The notes beneath the pieces are model-generated. The model was not told where the DNA came from. It did no database searches and saw only the letters and a program-made list of their open reading frames with translations. Positions 24,962 to 36,623 of a DNA stretch of 64,000 nt are shown here, in pieces. Source of the DNA: Clarkia xantiana subsp. parviflora (Eukaryota > Streptophyta > Magnoliopsida > Myrtales > Onagraceae); assembly GCA_036873135.1 (NCBI GenBank), contig JAPTYO010000011.1, positions 13,092,747 to 13,156,746 of the forward strand. The letters are read 5' to 3'. The position numbers and the translations under genes are program-made. How positions within the stretch are numbered: position 1 is the first letter of the stretch; each line of letters opens with the position of its first letter.

Positions 24962-25868
24962 GGGGACCTTGGATGGACGTAACATGAGATTACTTTTAAT
25001 GTTAGATTACTTGTAATGTTGTGACCCAACGGGTTGGTTCGTAATCAACAATGTAATGTGGAGTGTAATGATAGATTACAGTGTTTAGTTGTGCTGTAAC
25101 GTGGAGTGTAGTGTCAGATTATAGTGTTTCGTTCGGTATGTAATGTACATTGTAATGTGATTTACTTATTATTATAATATTAATCTATTTAAAAATATAT
25201 TATATCTTAATATGAAAAATTTAAATATGTATTCATTTTGAAATAAAAAGTAACTTGATCCCTAAACTTTATATTTACTATTTAAACATCAAATATGAAA
25301 ATATTAGAGCTAAATTTTCATTCTTACTTGCTTGTTATTAAAAAAATTACGCGAGTGAATTTCATTTTATACTAATATAGTATGCAGTATTCTTTATAAT
25401 AAATGAGTAATGAAGTGACCGATAAATCTAACATGACATCTAGAAAGAGAGGTTATTCTTATAAATTAAGGGTTAATATTTTTTTGGTAAATTAATTAAG
25501 AGTTTATATATATATATATAGTAGAATTATTATAACCGAGAGTGAAATAGACTACAAAAAATATTTGAGTGACAAAAAAGTCGCGATAAACATAAAGAAA
25601 TAAAAAAAAGTGGTAGATAAATTAAATAATAAAATAATAAACACTACGTCGTAAGCTTACATTACATCCAAAAACGGATGTAATCTCACCTTACGTTGAG
25701 AGGGCAAGTCAATGGGTTTTGATTAACCCGTCATAATCTCATATTACAATGCACATTACATTACAGAGTTCACATTAAATTGTTTGATTTGCCAAACAAG
25801 GTAATGTTGATGTAATGTGGGACGTAATGAGGGATTACATCCCACATCACATCCATCCAAACACCCCC
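24962..25868. mobile_element. PIF/Harbinger-like non-autonomous element
   Basis: Flanked by TTA on both sides (24959-24961 and 25869-25871), the 3-bp target duplication of the PIF/Harbinger superfamily. The ends are imperfect inverted repeats: GGGGACCTTGGATGG at the left and the complement of GGGGGTGTTTGGATGG at the right. Inside, TGTAATGT and GATTAC motifs recur in opposite orientations near the two ends. About 907 bp, AT-rich middle, no transposase. Confidence 0.7.
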
Positions 25869-25871
25869 TTA

Positions 25872-26310
25872 GGGTTTACACCAAATTAAGACAACTATGA
25901 TAAGTGTCCCATTTGTTGAATTTTTTTTTCTTCTAAATTTCTAAGAATGAATCTTAAAATAATATAAGCTAAAGACAATGTCATAATTATATTAGCTTGG
26001 TATAAATATCAAATCTACACACAAATTCCATAACTTGGTTGGAATTTTATACCAATGATTTAATTGGTTTGAATGAACACATTTTTTAGGCCAAAAAAAA
26101 TGAAGACATGGAGATACTATGAACACACTAGTGGAGATAAACTTATTGTTGCAAAAATGAAAAGTTAATTTATATAGTCAAAATAGGTACATTAGTTTAA
26201 TAGAAACACACGTTTTCCCTCTTAGCAAGACAATCGCACGCTAGGGTTGCATGACCTAGCATTTCTGATATAAATATTATATATACTCATAACAATAATA
26301 TAATAATAGG
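25872..26310. other. AT-rich spacer
   Basis: No gene or repeat of note. Confidence 0.5.
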
Positions 26311-27020
26311 GTTAAAGGGTCTTTGGTGCTATATGTTCGACCAAAGTTGACTTTTTGTGTCATTTCTTTTTTTTTTTAGACTTTTAGTATCATACGCTTG
26401 CGCTTTGTAGACTTTTGGCGCATCAGTTATTCAATCATCAAGTTTTACATTTACATGCATTTATTTTGTTCAATTTAGTCATCCAATTTATATCTTTAAC
26501 TTTAAATTTTTTCAATTTAGTCCCTAAAGATTCCAAATCGGACCTATTCGAAATTGACAGAGTTAGGATTAGATCCTGGCTAGGGTCCCAAAGCTGGGCG
26601 ACCCTAGGGTCCTCAGACCTGAGCAACCTTAGGGCCTGATTGGAGTCAATCAAACTCTAAGGTCAAATTGACCAAGCCAGGGTCGGGCCCATGACTGGGT
26701 CTGACCCTAGGGTCAATTTGACCCTATGGTTTGATTGGGTTAAATTAACCCATCCAGGGTTTAACCTTGGCTAAGGTCTCCCAGGTCTAGAGATCCTAGC
26801 CAGGGTCTAACCCTGCCATCGGTCAGACGCTGACTCGGTCAATTTCGAATTAGGACTGATTTGGAATTTTTGGGACTAAATTAAAAGTTAAAAATATATA
26901 CGTGGACTTAATTGAATAAAACAAAAGTATTTAACGGTCAAAATTGACGGTTGACTAACAGATGCACCAAAAGTCTACAAAACGCAAACGTATGACACCA
27001 CAAGTCTTAAAAAAAGATAT
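26311..27020. mobile_element. TIR element (Mutator-like), right end lost at a copia LTR
   Basis: Left arm about 26364-26430 (AGACTTTTAGTATCATACGC, TTGTAGACTTTTGGCGCATC) is mirrored at 26953-27014 (GATGCACCAAAAGTCTAC, ACGCAAACGTATGACACCAC). The middle is rich in AGGGTC and CCTAGGGTC motifs. The outermost part of the left arm (from about 26311) has no partner because the right end stops at the LTR start at 27021. The superfamily is inferred from long TIRs and resemblance to the other two elements; no target duplication can be tested. Confidence 0.55.
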
Positions 27021-27324
27021 TGTTGGATTATAGGGGATAAATACTAAGGAAACAAAACAAGGTGCATGCCATGTAAACAAATTACACAACGGAATTAGGG
27101 GCACATACCTACAATGCTTTCCGTAGACCCAAGATCTTCTAAGGGAGTTATCTATCCGTCAGACGGTTCTCGTAAGGATTCTAGTTAAGGAATACCTACG
27201 CGGATTGGTCTCCACAGCAAAGCCTCTTGTCAATTCTTCTGTAGGGATGGATCTTCGGAGTAATTCCTTGAAGCAATTTGGCACCTCCTAGGGCTTGTGG
27301 ATGGTTCGGCTGAAACACACTAGT

Positions 27325-28270
27325 TGTCGGACCTAAAATCTGACCTACGGCGAATTACGTTTTGAAAGCGTGGATTTTGAAAAGAGTCGCCACTAGTTAA
27401 TTATTAGGCTAACTAGAATCCTAAATCACCCAAGCGAATAACGAATTAAACACTTAGGTATAAAATCGGTCTTCGATCAGAAATTCAAGTTCGGGGGTTC
27501 TATTACGAATTAAAAATATAGATCTTTAATTACGCCCTTTCGGTACTAAATTCACTTAATTGCCACTTTTCAAATTTAAACATTCATTACGTCAAATTAA
27601 TCTAACGTTATAAAAAAACTAAACTAATTTTTACGCAAAAACTATTATTAACAATAAAACTGAGCATTAAAATATTATTAAGCATCTAAAACTCCTAATT
27701 ACGTTAAAGTCTAGACGAAATTAAACATGCTCAAAATTATGACAAACAGTTACATGTCACATACATATGTACAATAACACATGCTATCTAATTAATTTAC
27801 ATCTAACTATCCAATTAACATGGTACAATAATACCCACAATAATAGTAACAATATATAATCAGTAAATAATTAAATATATATAAATAATTAAAAAAAACT
27901 TAACTTTTTTACTAAAAGACAAAACTGCACGGGTTCCGAGAACTGATCTATTATTATTGCTGGTGGTCTTTTTTACATGTAAAATGACCCTATTTATAGC
28001 TAAACTAGGACCCCTAAACTAGGAAAATAAAATCTGAAAAAATATGCATTTAATATTCCGAAAATATACATATATATATTTATGTATTTCACCATAAATA
28101 CACATAATATATTTTCTAAATATTTTACAATAAATAATGCATATACACTATCCTATTTTAAGCCAGTCCTATCTTTAGAAACTTCGCGACCTTCCATATT
28201 TAAATACTTCCTTTTTTTTACGCGTGACATTTTGAACGTGCTACGCGCGGACCAAAATTAGGTGTTTACA
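27325..28270 (-). repeat. 3' LTR of the LARD-like element
   Basis: 946 bp, TGTCGGACC...GTGTTTACA in plus-strand reading. Followed on the plus strand by GCTTGCCCCTCTTTGGG, whose complement is a purine-rich tract ending AGAGGGGCAAGC, as expected just before a 3' LTR. Confidence 0.9.
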
Positions 28271-28429
28271 GCTTGCCCCTCTTTGGGTGAATTCCCGTAG
28301 AACAAGTTCGAGGGGATTTGTCCAAAGACGAGTAAACACTAATTTTGGTTGGGGAGTATATCTTCTTTCGAGTCTTCGAATCTTCAACGAAACTCCTGGC
28401 TTATTTCGGAAAGTGCAAAAAAAGTAGAG

Positions 28430-28850
28430 CCTCTGTCGGCGGTGCCCCTGTTGGCGGTGCCTCTATTAGCGTGCCCCTGCTGGCGATGTAGAAAGTAGAA
28501 CCTCCGTCGGCAGTGCCCCTGTTGGCGGTGCCTCCATTGGTCGTGCAGAAAATAGAACCTCCGTCGGCGGTGCCCCTGTTGGCGGTGCCTCCATTGGTAG
28601 TACAAAAAGTAAAGCCTCCAGTGGCGTGCAGAAAAAGTAAAGCCTCGGTCGGCGGTGCCCCTGTTGGCGGTGCCTCCGTTGGCGCTGCTGAAAGTAAAGC
28701 CTCGGTCGGCGGTGCCCCTGTTGGCGGTGCCTTCGTTGGCGGTGCAGAAAGTAAAGCCTCCAGTGGCGTGCGGAAAAGTAAAATCTTGATCGATGATGCC
28801 TCTAGTGGTGAGCGACAAGAAAAAGCCTCCAGTGGCGTGCAATAAAGTAA
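28430..28850. repeat. GC-rich tandem array (about 60-bp unit)
   Basis: Several copies of a unit with CGGCGGTGCCCCTGTTGGCGGTGCC and GTAGAACCTCC/GTAAAGCCTC. Open frames on both strands (up to 167 codons, Ala/Gly/Thr-rich) follow the repeat and are not taken as genes. Confidence 0.8.
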
Positions 28851-28859
28851 AACCTTTGG

Positions 28860-29240
28860 TGATGATTGGTAACAGAAGACCTCTACGTCAGACAGTACCA
28901 ACAACCTCTGGTGACGCCTCTAGTGGCGAGTGGTAACGGAAAAACCTCTACGTCAGACCGTACCGGAAAACCTCTGGTGATATCTCTAGTGGCGAAAGAC
29001 ATCTACGTCAGACTGTACCGGAGAACCCTTGGTGATGCCTCTAGTGGCGAGTGGTAACGGAAGACCTCTACGTCAGACCGTACCGGAAACCTCTGGTGAT
29101 ATCTCTGGTGGCGGAAGACCTCTACGTCAGACAGTACCGGAGACCCTTTGGCGATGCCTCTAGCGGCGTATGTCGGAGAAGATCCTCTAGTGGCGTCCGT
29201 TGGAGATGTACCTCTAGTGGCGTGACTTGCGAAGGCTGAT
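28860..29240. repeat. Second tandem array of the LARD-like element
   Basis: Repeated blocks CCTCTACGTCAGACCGTACCGG and CTCTGGTGATATCTCTAGTGGCG (longest run quoted in part), partly alternating. The CTCTAGTGGCG piece links it to the array just before. Confidence 0.75.
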
Positions 29241-29689
29241 ACTAAGGCTTCGTTCGTCGGGGTTGACTCTCAGGAAGCTGGAAAACTTCAGATCCTGATT
29301 GTCGGTTTTGACTTGTAGGAACAGACTGTAACAGTCCTACTCATCCTTGAATGGTGACTTGCGAGAGCAGGTTGTAACCGTCCCGCTTGTCATGAGTTTG
29401 ACTTTGAATGTTTGTCCCTAATTTTTGCCTAAATTGTGCATTGTGCGACAACCTAGCGGGATCTTTTTTCTTTTCTTTTTTCTTTTTTCTTTTTCTTTTT
29501 CTCTCTTTTTTTTTTGTTGAGAATTTCTCTTTTTTCTCTCCTTTTGCCACGGCTGATTGAGAGATTTCCGACCGTGCCCCTCGGTTTTTTTTATTTTCTC
29601 TCATTTTGCCATGATTGCAATTTCTGAACTTGCAACCATGCCTCTCATTTCCTGATTTTGCCTAGGCCGCCCTTTCGGGTTTTCAACCT

Positions 29690-30390
29690 AGCGGAAGCAC
29701 TCTTTATTTGGTAGCCGATTAAACGGTGGCTGTGACCCGTACTTTATTTTCTGCCTCGATGCGGGAGTATTTGTAGCCATTTGGAGGTTGACTGTGACCC
29801 TTTTCTCACTGTCTTCGATGTTGCGGGAGCTCTTTTGACTGTAGCATTCGGAGGGTGGCTGTGGCCTTTCATTCCTCGTCTCTGATCCGGGAAACACTCT
29901 TTGTATGTAACCATTTTGAGGGTGATTGTGGCCCTTTCACTTAATATCCACCATCGATGTTTCGGGATCGCTCTTTTGACTGTAGCCGTTTAAGGGACGA
30001 CAGTGACCCTTTCTTTTATTTTCCCGCCCTCACCGGGTTCACAAGATCACTCTTTCTATGTAGCCATTTTAAGGGTGGCTGTGGCCCTTTTTATTCTCCT
30101 GCCCTCACAGGGTTCGCGGGGTCACTCTTTTTATTCGTAGCCGTTTGGAGGGTGGCTGTGGCCCTTTCACCTATTTCCCGCTTTTGACGTTGCATGAGCG
30201 CTCTTTATCTGTAGCCATTTGAGGGATGGTTGTGACCCTTTCTTTGTAGTCGTTTTAGGGACGACTGTGACCCTTTTTATCTGTAGTTGATTTAGGGACA
30301 ACTGTAACCCTTTTATTTCTTCAAAATATGCATGAGCAATCTCTTTATTTTTATCGGTAGCCAATTAAAGGGCGGCTGTGACCCTAAAGA
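29690..30390. repeat. Dispersed tandem blocks around GGGTGGCTGTGGCCCTTT
   Basis: Eight or more copies of TGTAGCCATTTGAGGGTGGC-type sequence followed by TGTGACCCTTT, at intervals of about 60-120 bp. These are diverged copies of one ancestral unit within the LARD-like element. Confidence 0.7.
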
Positions 30391-33296
30391 AAATTGTTTT
30401 TGTTTTTTTTTTTCCTTTCTTTTTTTTTTTTAAAGAAAATTTAACAAAAATAATCAACAATAATTATGTACATGCCCCTAGTGGCAAATTGGAAAACTTT
30501 AATTCTAAATATCTTTTTGAGAAGGACTCAGCTGATTGAGTCAAAATATGTCGGTCGTATCGATACCCTGGATTGATCCTACGGCCAATGGATGACATAG
30601 GCAATGATTTCTTCTCTCGGCTTCTCAAGTGCCCCGGCTATTGCTCAATCTCATATGGGGATGCCCCACGGTTAGCACTGACGAGTTTAGACTTTGCCGC
30701 ATAACGAATGTATGACTTGGTTGATGTTCACACCTGGATGACGTGGAGTTTGGCCTGACAGGCCACGTATGAAAATTATCTGAAATATCCGGGACAAACT
30801 CGACGGTTGACCTCAGAACGGTCGGCGATCAAAGGGCCGTGCGCGAGATGTGCTCTTCAGGGGCCTTAAATTTGATGATTATCCGAGCTGCAAAATGAGT
30901 AAGGAAAAACTCAAATTTGAGGAGAAAATTGATCACAACTTCTCTTACCTGGGTGCCCGACATCTTTAGTGGAAATTTGCTCCATATGTGAATGGATCTG
31001 TTGCATGTTCCGACTTTTTCTCCATCTGGCGTTTGTGCTCGATCTGAACAGGAGATGCCCTTTGGCTACCACTGACTGGTTTAGACCTCACCGTAAAACG
31101 GATGTACGGCTTGATTCGGGGACGCGTATGAGCTCCACACATGGTAGGTGGAATTTTGGCATAGTTTTTTGAAGCAGTCCCGTTTCACGTGGTTGCGACC
31201 TCGTCGAAGTGGTCACCCGATCTGCAAAAAGAGTAGGGACACTCAATTCTCAAGGAAAAAATCAGGTACAATTTATCATACCTGAACGCCGAATATTCAG
31301 AGTGCGCAATTTGTTCTTCGTGCAACTGGATGACTGCATGTTCTTTTTTGTTGCCCCATTTGGCCGGCAGAACTTATACATACAAGATACCTAACCAAGA
31401 GTACCTACAAAGAGTGAATGAAAAAAATCAGTATAAAGAATATGAGAAATCATGCATGATTTTTTTGAAAACTCTAATGTCATTCATTTCGTAATTTTGA
31501 TTACATTTCAGAAAGAATCAAAATTTACAATCTAATGTGTTTTGCACTACCTTGGAGTTTACTGAGTTTGCTGAGTGTACTATCAGGCTTGAACGCAGGA
31601 CACATGCATAAAACAAAGTTTTTTTTTTTCAAAAAGGGTTTTCTCGTCCTTTGTTTAAACTTGAATAGTTGCACTCAACTAAACAATTAAACAGTTTTTT
31701 TTTTTCAAAAAATCAAAATCAGAATCAAATCTCTTTTTCAAAACGCTAGCTCATGCAAAGGTTGAGACGATCTTGCCGAAAAAGTGCAATACACCTTGGA
31801 TAAAAACGAATGACACTTTGAGTTTTTTTTTTTTTTTTTTTTTAAATGCTCATGCATGCTCGAAAATTAAAGTTCTACTGTTAAGAAAGTTACAACTTAC
31901 AACCAGTTTACCTGAATGATACATATGTACAAAATGAAAAATTAAGGTAAAGTTTTTTTTATAAAAACAAATGCAAATTCAATGCTCAACAATTAAGAGA
32001 AGATTTACAATCTATCTAAAAACTTTTTTCCTAAAAAAATGTCTATTAGATGTACATGAGATGAAAGTTGTATAGTAAAGAAAATTTACAAGTTATCTGA
32101 AAAGATTTTTTTGTTTTTTGTTTTTCTCGAGGAGAGAAAAAAAAAATCAATTCATCTTGGTTGCTCAAAATTGAAAAAAAAATAATCAAGTGAAAAGTTT
32201 TTTTTTTTTTTTTTTGAAAAAAAATGCATATGAGATGCACAAAAAAAATGAATACAAAATGCAAACTTAAAAATGAAAGTTCTACAACTAAGAAAAATTA
32301 CAATTTACATGAAAGGTTTTTTTTTCGAAAATAATGCATATGAGATGCACATCTTTTAAAAAAATCAGGTAAAAGGTTGTTTAAACAAAGAGCCCTAAAA
32401 CTTAGAGAGCTTACGATTCATCTAAAAAGTTTTTTTAACTAGTGCATACTGGATGCATTATTTAAAATAAAACAATTCAGGTAAAAAGTTTTTGAAATGA
32501 TGCATATGGAATGCACGTTTGAAATTAGAAGCTCTAATAGCTAAAGAGGAATTACATTTTTTCTAGAATGTTTTTTTGCATGCGCGACGCGCTAACTAAA
32601 ATCACAACTTACCTGAAGAGTTTTTTTAAGAAAAATATAATGCGTATGAAACGCAAGTTTGAAATTAAAAAAAAAATCAAGTAAGAGGTTTAAAAAAAAA
32701 GCAATGCATACAAAATGCATGTTCGGAAAGAAAATTTCTAAATGTCCGACCACTTAGCTGAAAAAAAAAAGTTTTTTTTTTGTTTTTTTAAAAAATGCAA
32801 GAAGATGAATGCATGAGAATAAAAATAACACAGTTAAAAAAAACTTACAGTTTTCCTGACGACTCTTTTTTACAACAACAAAAAAAACGGATAAAATACA
32901 ACATGTTAGGGGGTAAAAAAATGTGTGGCTTTGCTCTACAAGGTAGGTTCCACTGACAGGCTCCCGAAAATGTGGTTTCCTCTCCCCATCACAAGGATCA
33001 CAGGACCTTCACAAGCGAGTAGAGTTGTTCTGAGTCGTTCCGGCGGCTCGGCCGCGCGGTCGTACCCTTACTAACTCTCCGGGGTTCCTAGTTGTCCTGG
33101 GTTTTAGGCATTTTGGATATTACACTAAAGTGGTGTGTGCGAATTCAAACAATGCCACAGAAAAAATGTTAGTTTAAATACTACACTTTGTACCTGTAAA
33201 AAAAAAAAACAAAGTTAGATTAACCAAAAAAAAAAATTAAATTAAATAAAAAAACATGGCAAATAAGCGAATATAATGAACCCGAACCCTCTAACT
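30391..33296. other. Interior of the LARD-like element, no gene seen
   Basis: The stretch 30480-31400 has two diverged copies of a block (GCCCCGGCTATTGCTC..., then CGTTTGTGCTCGATC..., each followed by CACTGAC/ACTGGTTTAGAC). 31400-32900 is dominated by poly-A and poly-T runs and repeated TGCATATGAGATGCAC-like motifs. No retroviral-type coding frame is present. Confidence 0.6.
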
Positions 33297-33314
33297 TCCC
33301 CAGCAGAGTCGCCA
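33297..33314 (-). promoter_or_regulatory. Primer-binding site of the LARD-like element
   Basis: The complement reads TGGCGACTCTGCTGGGGA, three bases from the LTR. This resembles the tRNA-Arg-type primer site that I associate with Tat/Ogre-lineage gypsy elements. It sets the 5' LTR as the right-hand one. Confidence 0.75.
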
Positions 33315-33317
33315 AAT

Positions 33318-34249
33318 TGTCCGACCTAAAATCTGACCTACGGCGAATTACGTTTTGAAAACGTGGATTTTGAAAAGAGTCGCCACTAGTTAATTATTAG
33401 GCTAACTAGAATCCTAAATCACCCAAACGAATAACGAATTAAACACCTAGGTATAAAATCGGTCTTTGATCATAAATTCAAGTTCGGGGGTTCTATTACG
33501 AATTAAAAATATAGGTCTTTAATTACGCCCTTTCGGTACTCAATTCACTTAATTGCCACTTTTAAAATTTAAACATTCATTACATCAAATTAATCTAACG
33601 TTATAAAAAAAACTAAACTAATTTTTACGCAAAAACTATTATTAACAATAAAACTGAGCATTAAAATATTATTAAGCACCTAAAACTCCTAATTACGTTA
33701 AAGTCTAGACGAAATTAAACATGCTCAAAATTATGACAAACAGTTACATGTCACATACATATGTACAATAACACATGCTATCTAATTAATTTACATCTAA
33801 CTATCCAATTAACATGGTACAATAATACCCACAATAATAGTAACAATATATAATCAGTAAATAATTAAATATATATAAATAATTAAAAAAAAAAACTTAA
33901 CTTTTTTACTAAAAGACAAAACTGCACGGGCTTCGAGAACTGATTTATTATTATTGCTGGTGGTCTTTTTTACATGTAAAATGATCATATTTATAGCTAA
34001 ACTAGGAAAATAAAATCTGAAAAAATATGCATTTAATATTCCGAAAATATACATATATTTATGTATTTCACCATAAATACACATAATATATTTTCTAAAT
34101 ATTTTACAATAAATAATGCATATACACTATCCTATTTTAAGCAAGTCCTATCTTTAGAAACTTCGCGACATTCCATATTTAAATACTTCCTTTTTTATAC
34201 GCGTGACATTTTGAACGTGCTACGCGCGGACCAAAATTAGGTGTTTACA
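33318..34249 (-). repeat. 5' LTR of the LARD-like element
   Basis: 932 bp, near-identical to 27325-28270; the length difference comes from small indels, including an approximately 9-15-bp gap near 34005 and A/T-run differences. Confidence 0.9.
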
Positions 34250-34548
34250 CTAGTAATAGGGAGGAGATATTTCTTTTTGTCTCACCACTAAGGAAGAAAG
34301 TGATTAACCCTTATTAGTTCCCTAACACTCCCTATTTATAAGAGGAGGTGGGCAAAACCCACATCACCACAAGATAGATTTCAGCCGGCCTATAATGAGA
34401 ACTAGAGGCCTAATTTTGGGCCTCTCATGTCCATTGGGATTTTAGGCCTAGTCCAAAATTCTTAATTTGACATTACCCAATTGACTGAGATAACGGTCTC
34501 ATATTAATGGGCTCCTATTTAAGGTGGCCCAATTTCCAAATGCCAGCA

Positions 34549-34785
34549 GAATAATAAATTTATTCTTATATAACATATATTATTTCTATATACTCTTAAA
34601 AATGTAATATACATCTTCCATATATTCTAAAGATAATATCTTATCCATGAAGTAATAGGGTTCGGCCGAACCTAGCAATATAATTATATAGGACCTTGAC
34701 CGTTACATAATTCGGTCAAAACCTCATTACTCGAGGGTCGTCTACTTCAAATTAAGTAACACAAAATCGAGTTTGGTTGATGGGT
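34549..34785. other. AT-rich DNA between two copia LTRs
   Basis: Holds TTCGGCCGAACC and TTCGGTCAAAACC motifs like those in the copia leaders but no gene. It ends with TGGGT (34781-34785), the target duplication of the element that follows. Confidence 0.5.
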
Positions 34786-35381
34786 TGTTGGATTACGGGG
34801 TTGATTACTACGGAAACATAAATAAGGTACATGCTTGTAATCAGAATTACGTAGCGGAAGATGTGCACATACCTTAAACCTTATCCGTAGTCCCAAGGAT
34901 CTTGCTGAGGAGTTCACGATCCACCGGACGGAACCCGTAGAGGTTCTTGTTGAAGAAGCCCTACGTGGTATTTTCTCCACAGCAAAGCCTCTGATCGTTT
35001 CTTGGCAGGGACAGATCTCCGGAGTGTTTTGCTCTAAGAAAACTGGCACACCATTGGTGGTGGTCTTAGGTTCGGCCGAAGTATGTCAAAGAGGGGAAGG
35101 GTTTTTCTCTCAAATCACCACTTAGGAAGAATTGTGAATTACCCCAAATAAAACCCTAACACCCCTTATTTATAGGAGGAGAAATGTGGACAAAAGTCCA
35201 CTTTGCACCTCTCATATTTCGGCCGGCCACTTATGTTAGGGAGGCCCAATTTTGGGCCTCTCATGTCAATTAGGATTTGGGTCAAACCCAAATTCCCCAA
35301 TGTGACATTAATCCAATTTCTAGGTTACCTATACATATTAATGGGCTACTAATTACGGCGCCCAGTCACCATATGCTAACA
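34786..35381 (-). repeat. 3' LTR of the outer copia element
   Basis: 596 bp. Followed on the plus strand by GCTCCCATTCGCCGGAATGG, the complement of the family's purine tract; the same arrangement occurs in reverse before the LTR at 45868. Confidence 0.9.
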
Positions 35382-36623
35382 GCTCCCATTCGCCGGAATG
35401 GGAGGGTGCTTGTTAATGTATTTTTGTCCAAATCGCATCAACATTCCACTCTTCTGATCCTGCCCTTGCTTCTGAATAGTTCATACGAGTTTTACTGTGC
35501 GACCGGCGGATACTATGGGCATCGTGCTACTCATCTGTTAGGAGTGTTGTACCGCCCGCGGAACGTTGATCCCTATCTCAAATCAACCTGTTAAAAAAAT
35601 CAATTTTATCGCGCTGTATCCTAGGTCAACTGTTAATTCTCCAATTGCCCAGTTTCCACATAGGAATACTTCTCCAGGACATCCGTACAAGTATTCACAA
35701 TCTTCAACTAATATCCGGTTGGTGGCCACCTATTGAATACGAGAGTCGGTGAATTACAGGTTAACTTAACCATCCCCGTCGCTCATACCCTTAGTCAAAC
35801 CCAACCGGTTTCCAAAGACGTGGTCACTTGGCCTTTTTCTTCAGCACTACGCTCGTACGTCGGGAAGCGAATATTGAGCCTGACCTTAGATATGAGTTTT
35901 GAGTCCATGAGGGTACTTCGGGTGCCTCTTCATAAGGCTCCCGGGATCAATCACACGTTCAAGGTGAAGAAGTTTGCGCCCGTCCGAATCGCGAAGATTC
36001 TATCTAGCACAACCGAGCATGACCCCGTGGTCGAACGTGGCACGCGTAGTATGAAGCACGCGTCAATTTCATACCCGAACAATGTCAGGCATGGGATATG
36101 TCAGTGATGCTATCGCAGACTTTCATCTGACCCAGAATGTGGTTAAATGACGAACAAAGTTCATCACCGGCGAAGTGCAAAACGAAGATCATGTCATGTT
36201 ACTCCGAAACCAAATGATCGTTTTGCATAACCAAGTTTCCCAACTGGTTCTTGGCCAGTCTTGCTTTGGAAGAGGCCCCCCTCGCATACAAGACGACCGT
36301 GCCTGTGTGGCTAGGAAATGCCCAGATTCGACATAATTTTAAGCAAATGATTGCGTCCTCCTACGACTCAGTTTATAGACCGTACCATCCGATGTAATTA
36401 ATCATTATGACGTCGATGAATCATAAACTCAAATTGCAATTCTCTCAAAAATGTAACTTTCAATTTATCACAAGGTTATCACAGACACACGCCCACTTCT
36501 AAACCCTACGCAATCCAAGCAGTTTAATGTGCTTTTCAAATGTCTCTCTGCGTAATGGTTTAGTTAATGGGTCCGCCACCATGTCATCAGTGGGCGAGTA
36601 TTCTAAAGTGATTATATTATCTT
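35382..36623 (-). other. 3' non-coding region of the outer copia element
   Basis: Lies between the RNase H frame and the 3' LTR. It is homologous to 44610-45867 of the nested element. It contains an open frame on the opposite strand (35733-36107, 124 codons from MNTRVGELQVNLTIP) whose counterpart in the nested copy is 45260-45514. Whether this antisense frame is ever translated is unknown. Confidence 0.6.

Larger units (their letters stand above)
27325..34249 (-). mobile_element. Complete non-autonomous LTR retrotransposon (LARD-like), minus orientation
   Basis: Two long LTRs (27325-28270 and 33318-34249) are flanked by an exact 5-bp duplication, CTAGT (27320-27324 and 34250-34254). The primer site next to the right LTR and the polypurine tract next to the left LTR show it reads on the minus strand. 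The 5-kb interior has no gag, protease, reverse transcriptase or integrase frame, only tandem arrays and A/T-rich DNA, so it must depend on another element for movement. By eye the LTRs differ at roughly 18 base substitutions plus a few indels over about 930 bp, suggesting a fairly recent insertion. It sits inside the copia LTR 27021-34548. Confidence 0.92.
27021..34548 (-). mobile_element. Copia LTR split by a later LTR-element insertion
   Basis: The left piece 27021-27324 (starts TGTTGGATTAT) and the right piece 34255-34548 (ends TGCCAGCA) together make 598 bp, the size of the family's other LTRs. They carry the same order of landmarks: start, AGTCTCCACAGCAAAGCCTCT-like block, TTCGGCTGAA, then the TATTTATAAGAGG promoter region and the TTAATGGGCTC end. 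The break is exactly at the CTAGT duplication of the inserted element. No target duplication of its own was found (GATAT left, GAATA right), and no internal copia DNA is attached. It is either a decayed solo LTR or a deletion remnant. Confidence 0.75.

Noticed and set aside
28384..28904. 152- and 167-codon minus-strand frames
   Set aside because: Translations of the GC-rich tandem array in the LARD-like element.
29341..29604. Lys/Arg-rich 87-codon frame
   Set aside because: Produced by a TTTTTC-type homopurine/homopyrimidine tract (29463-29530).
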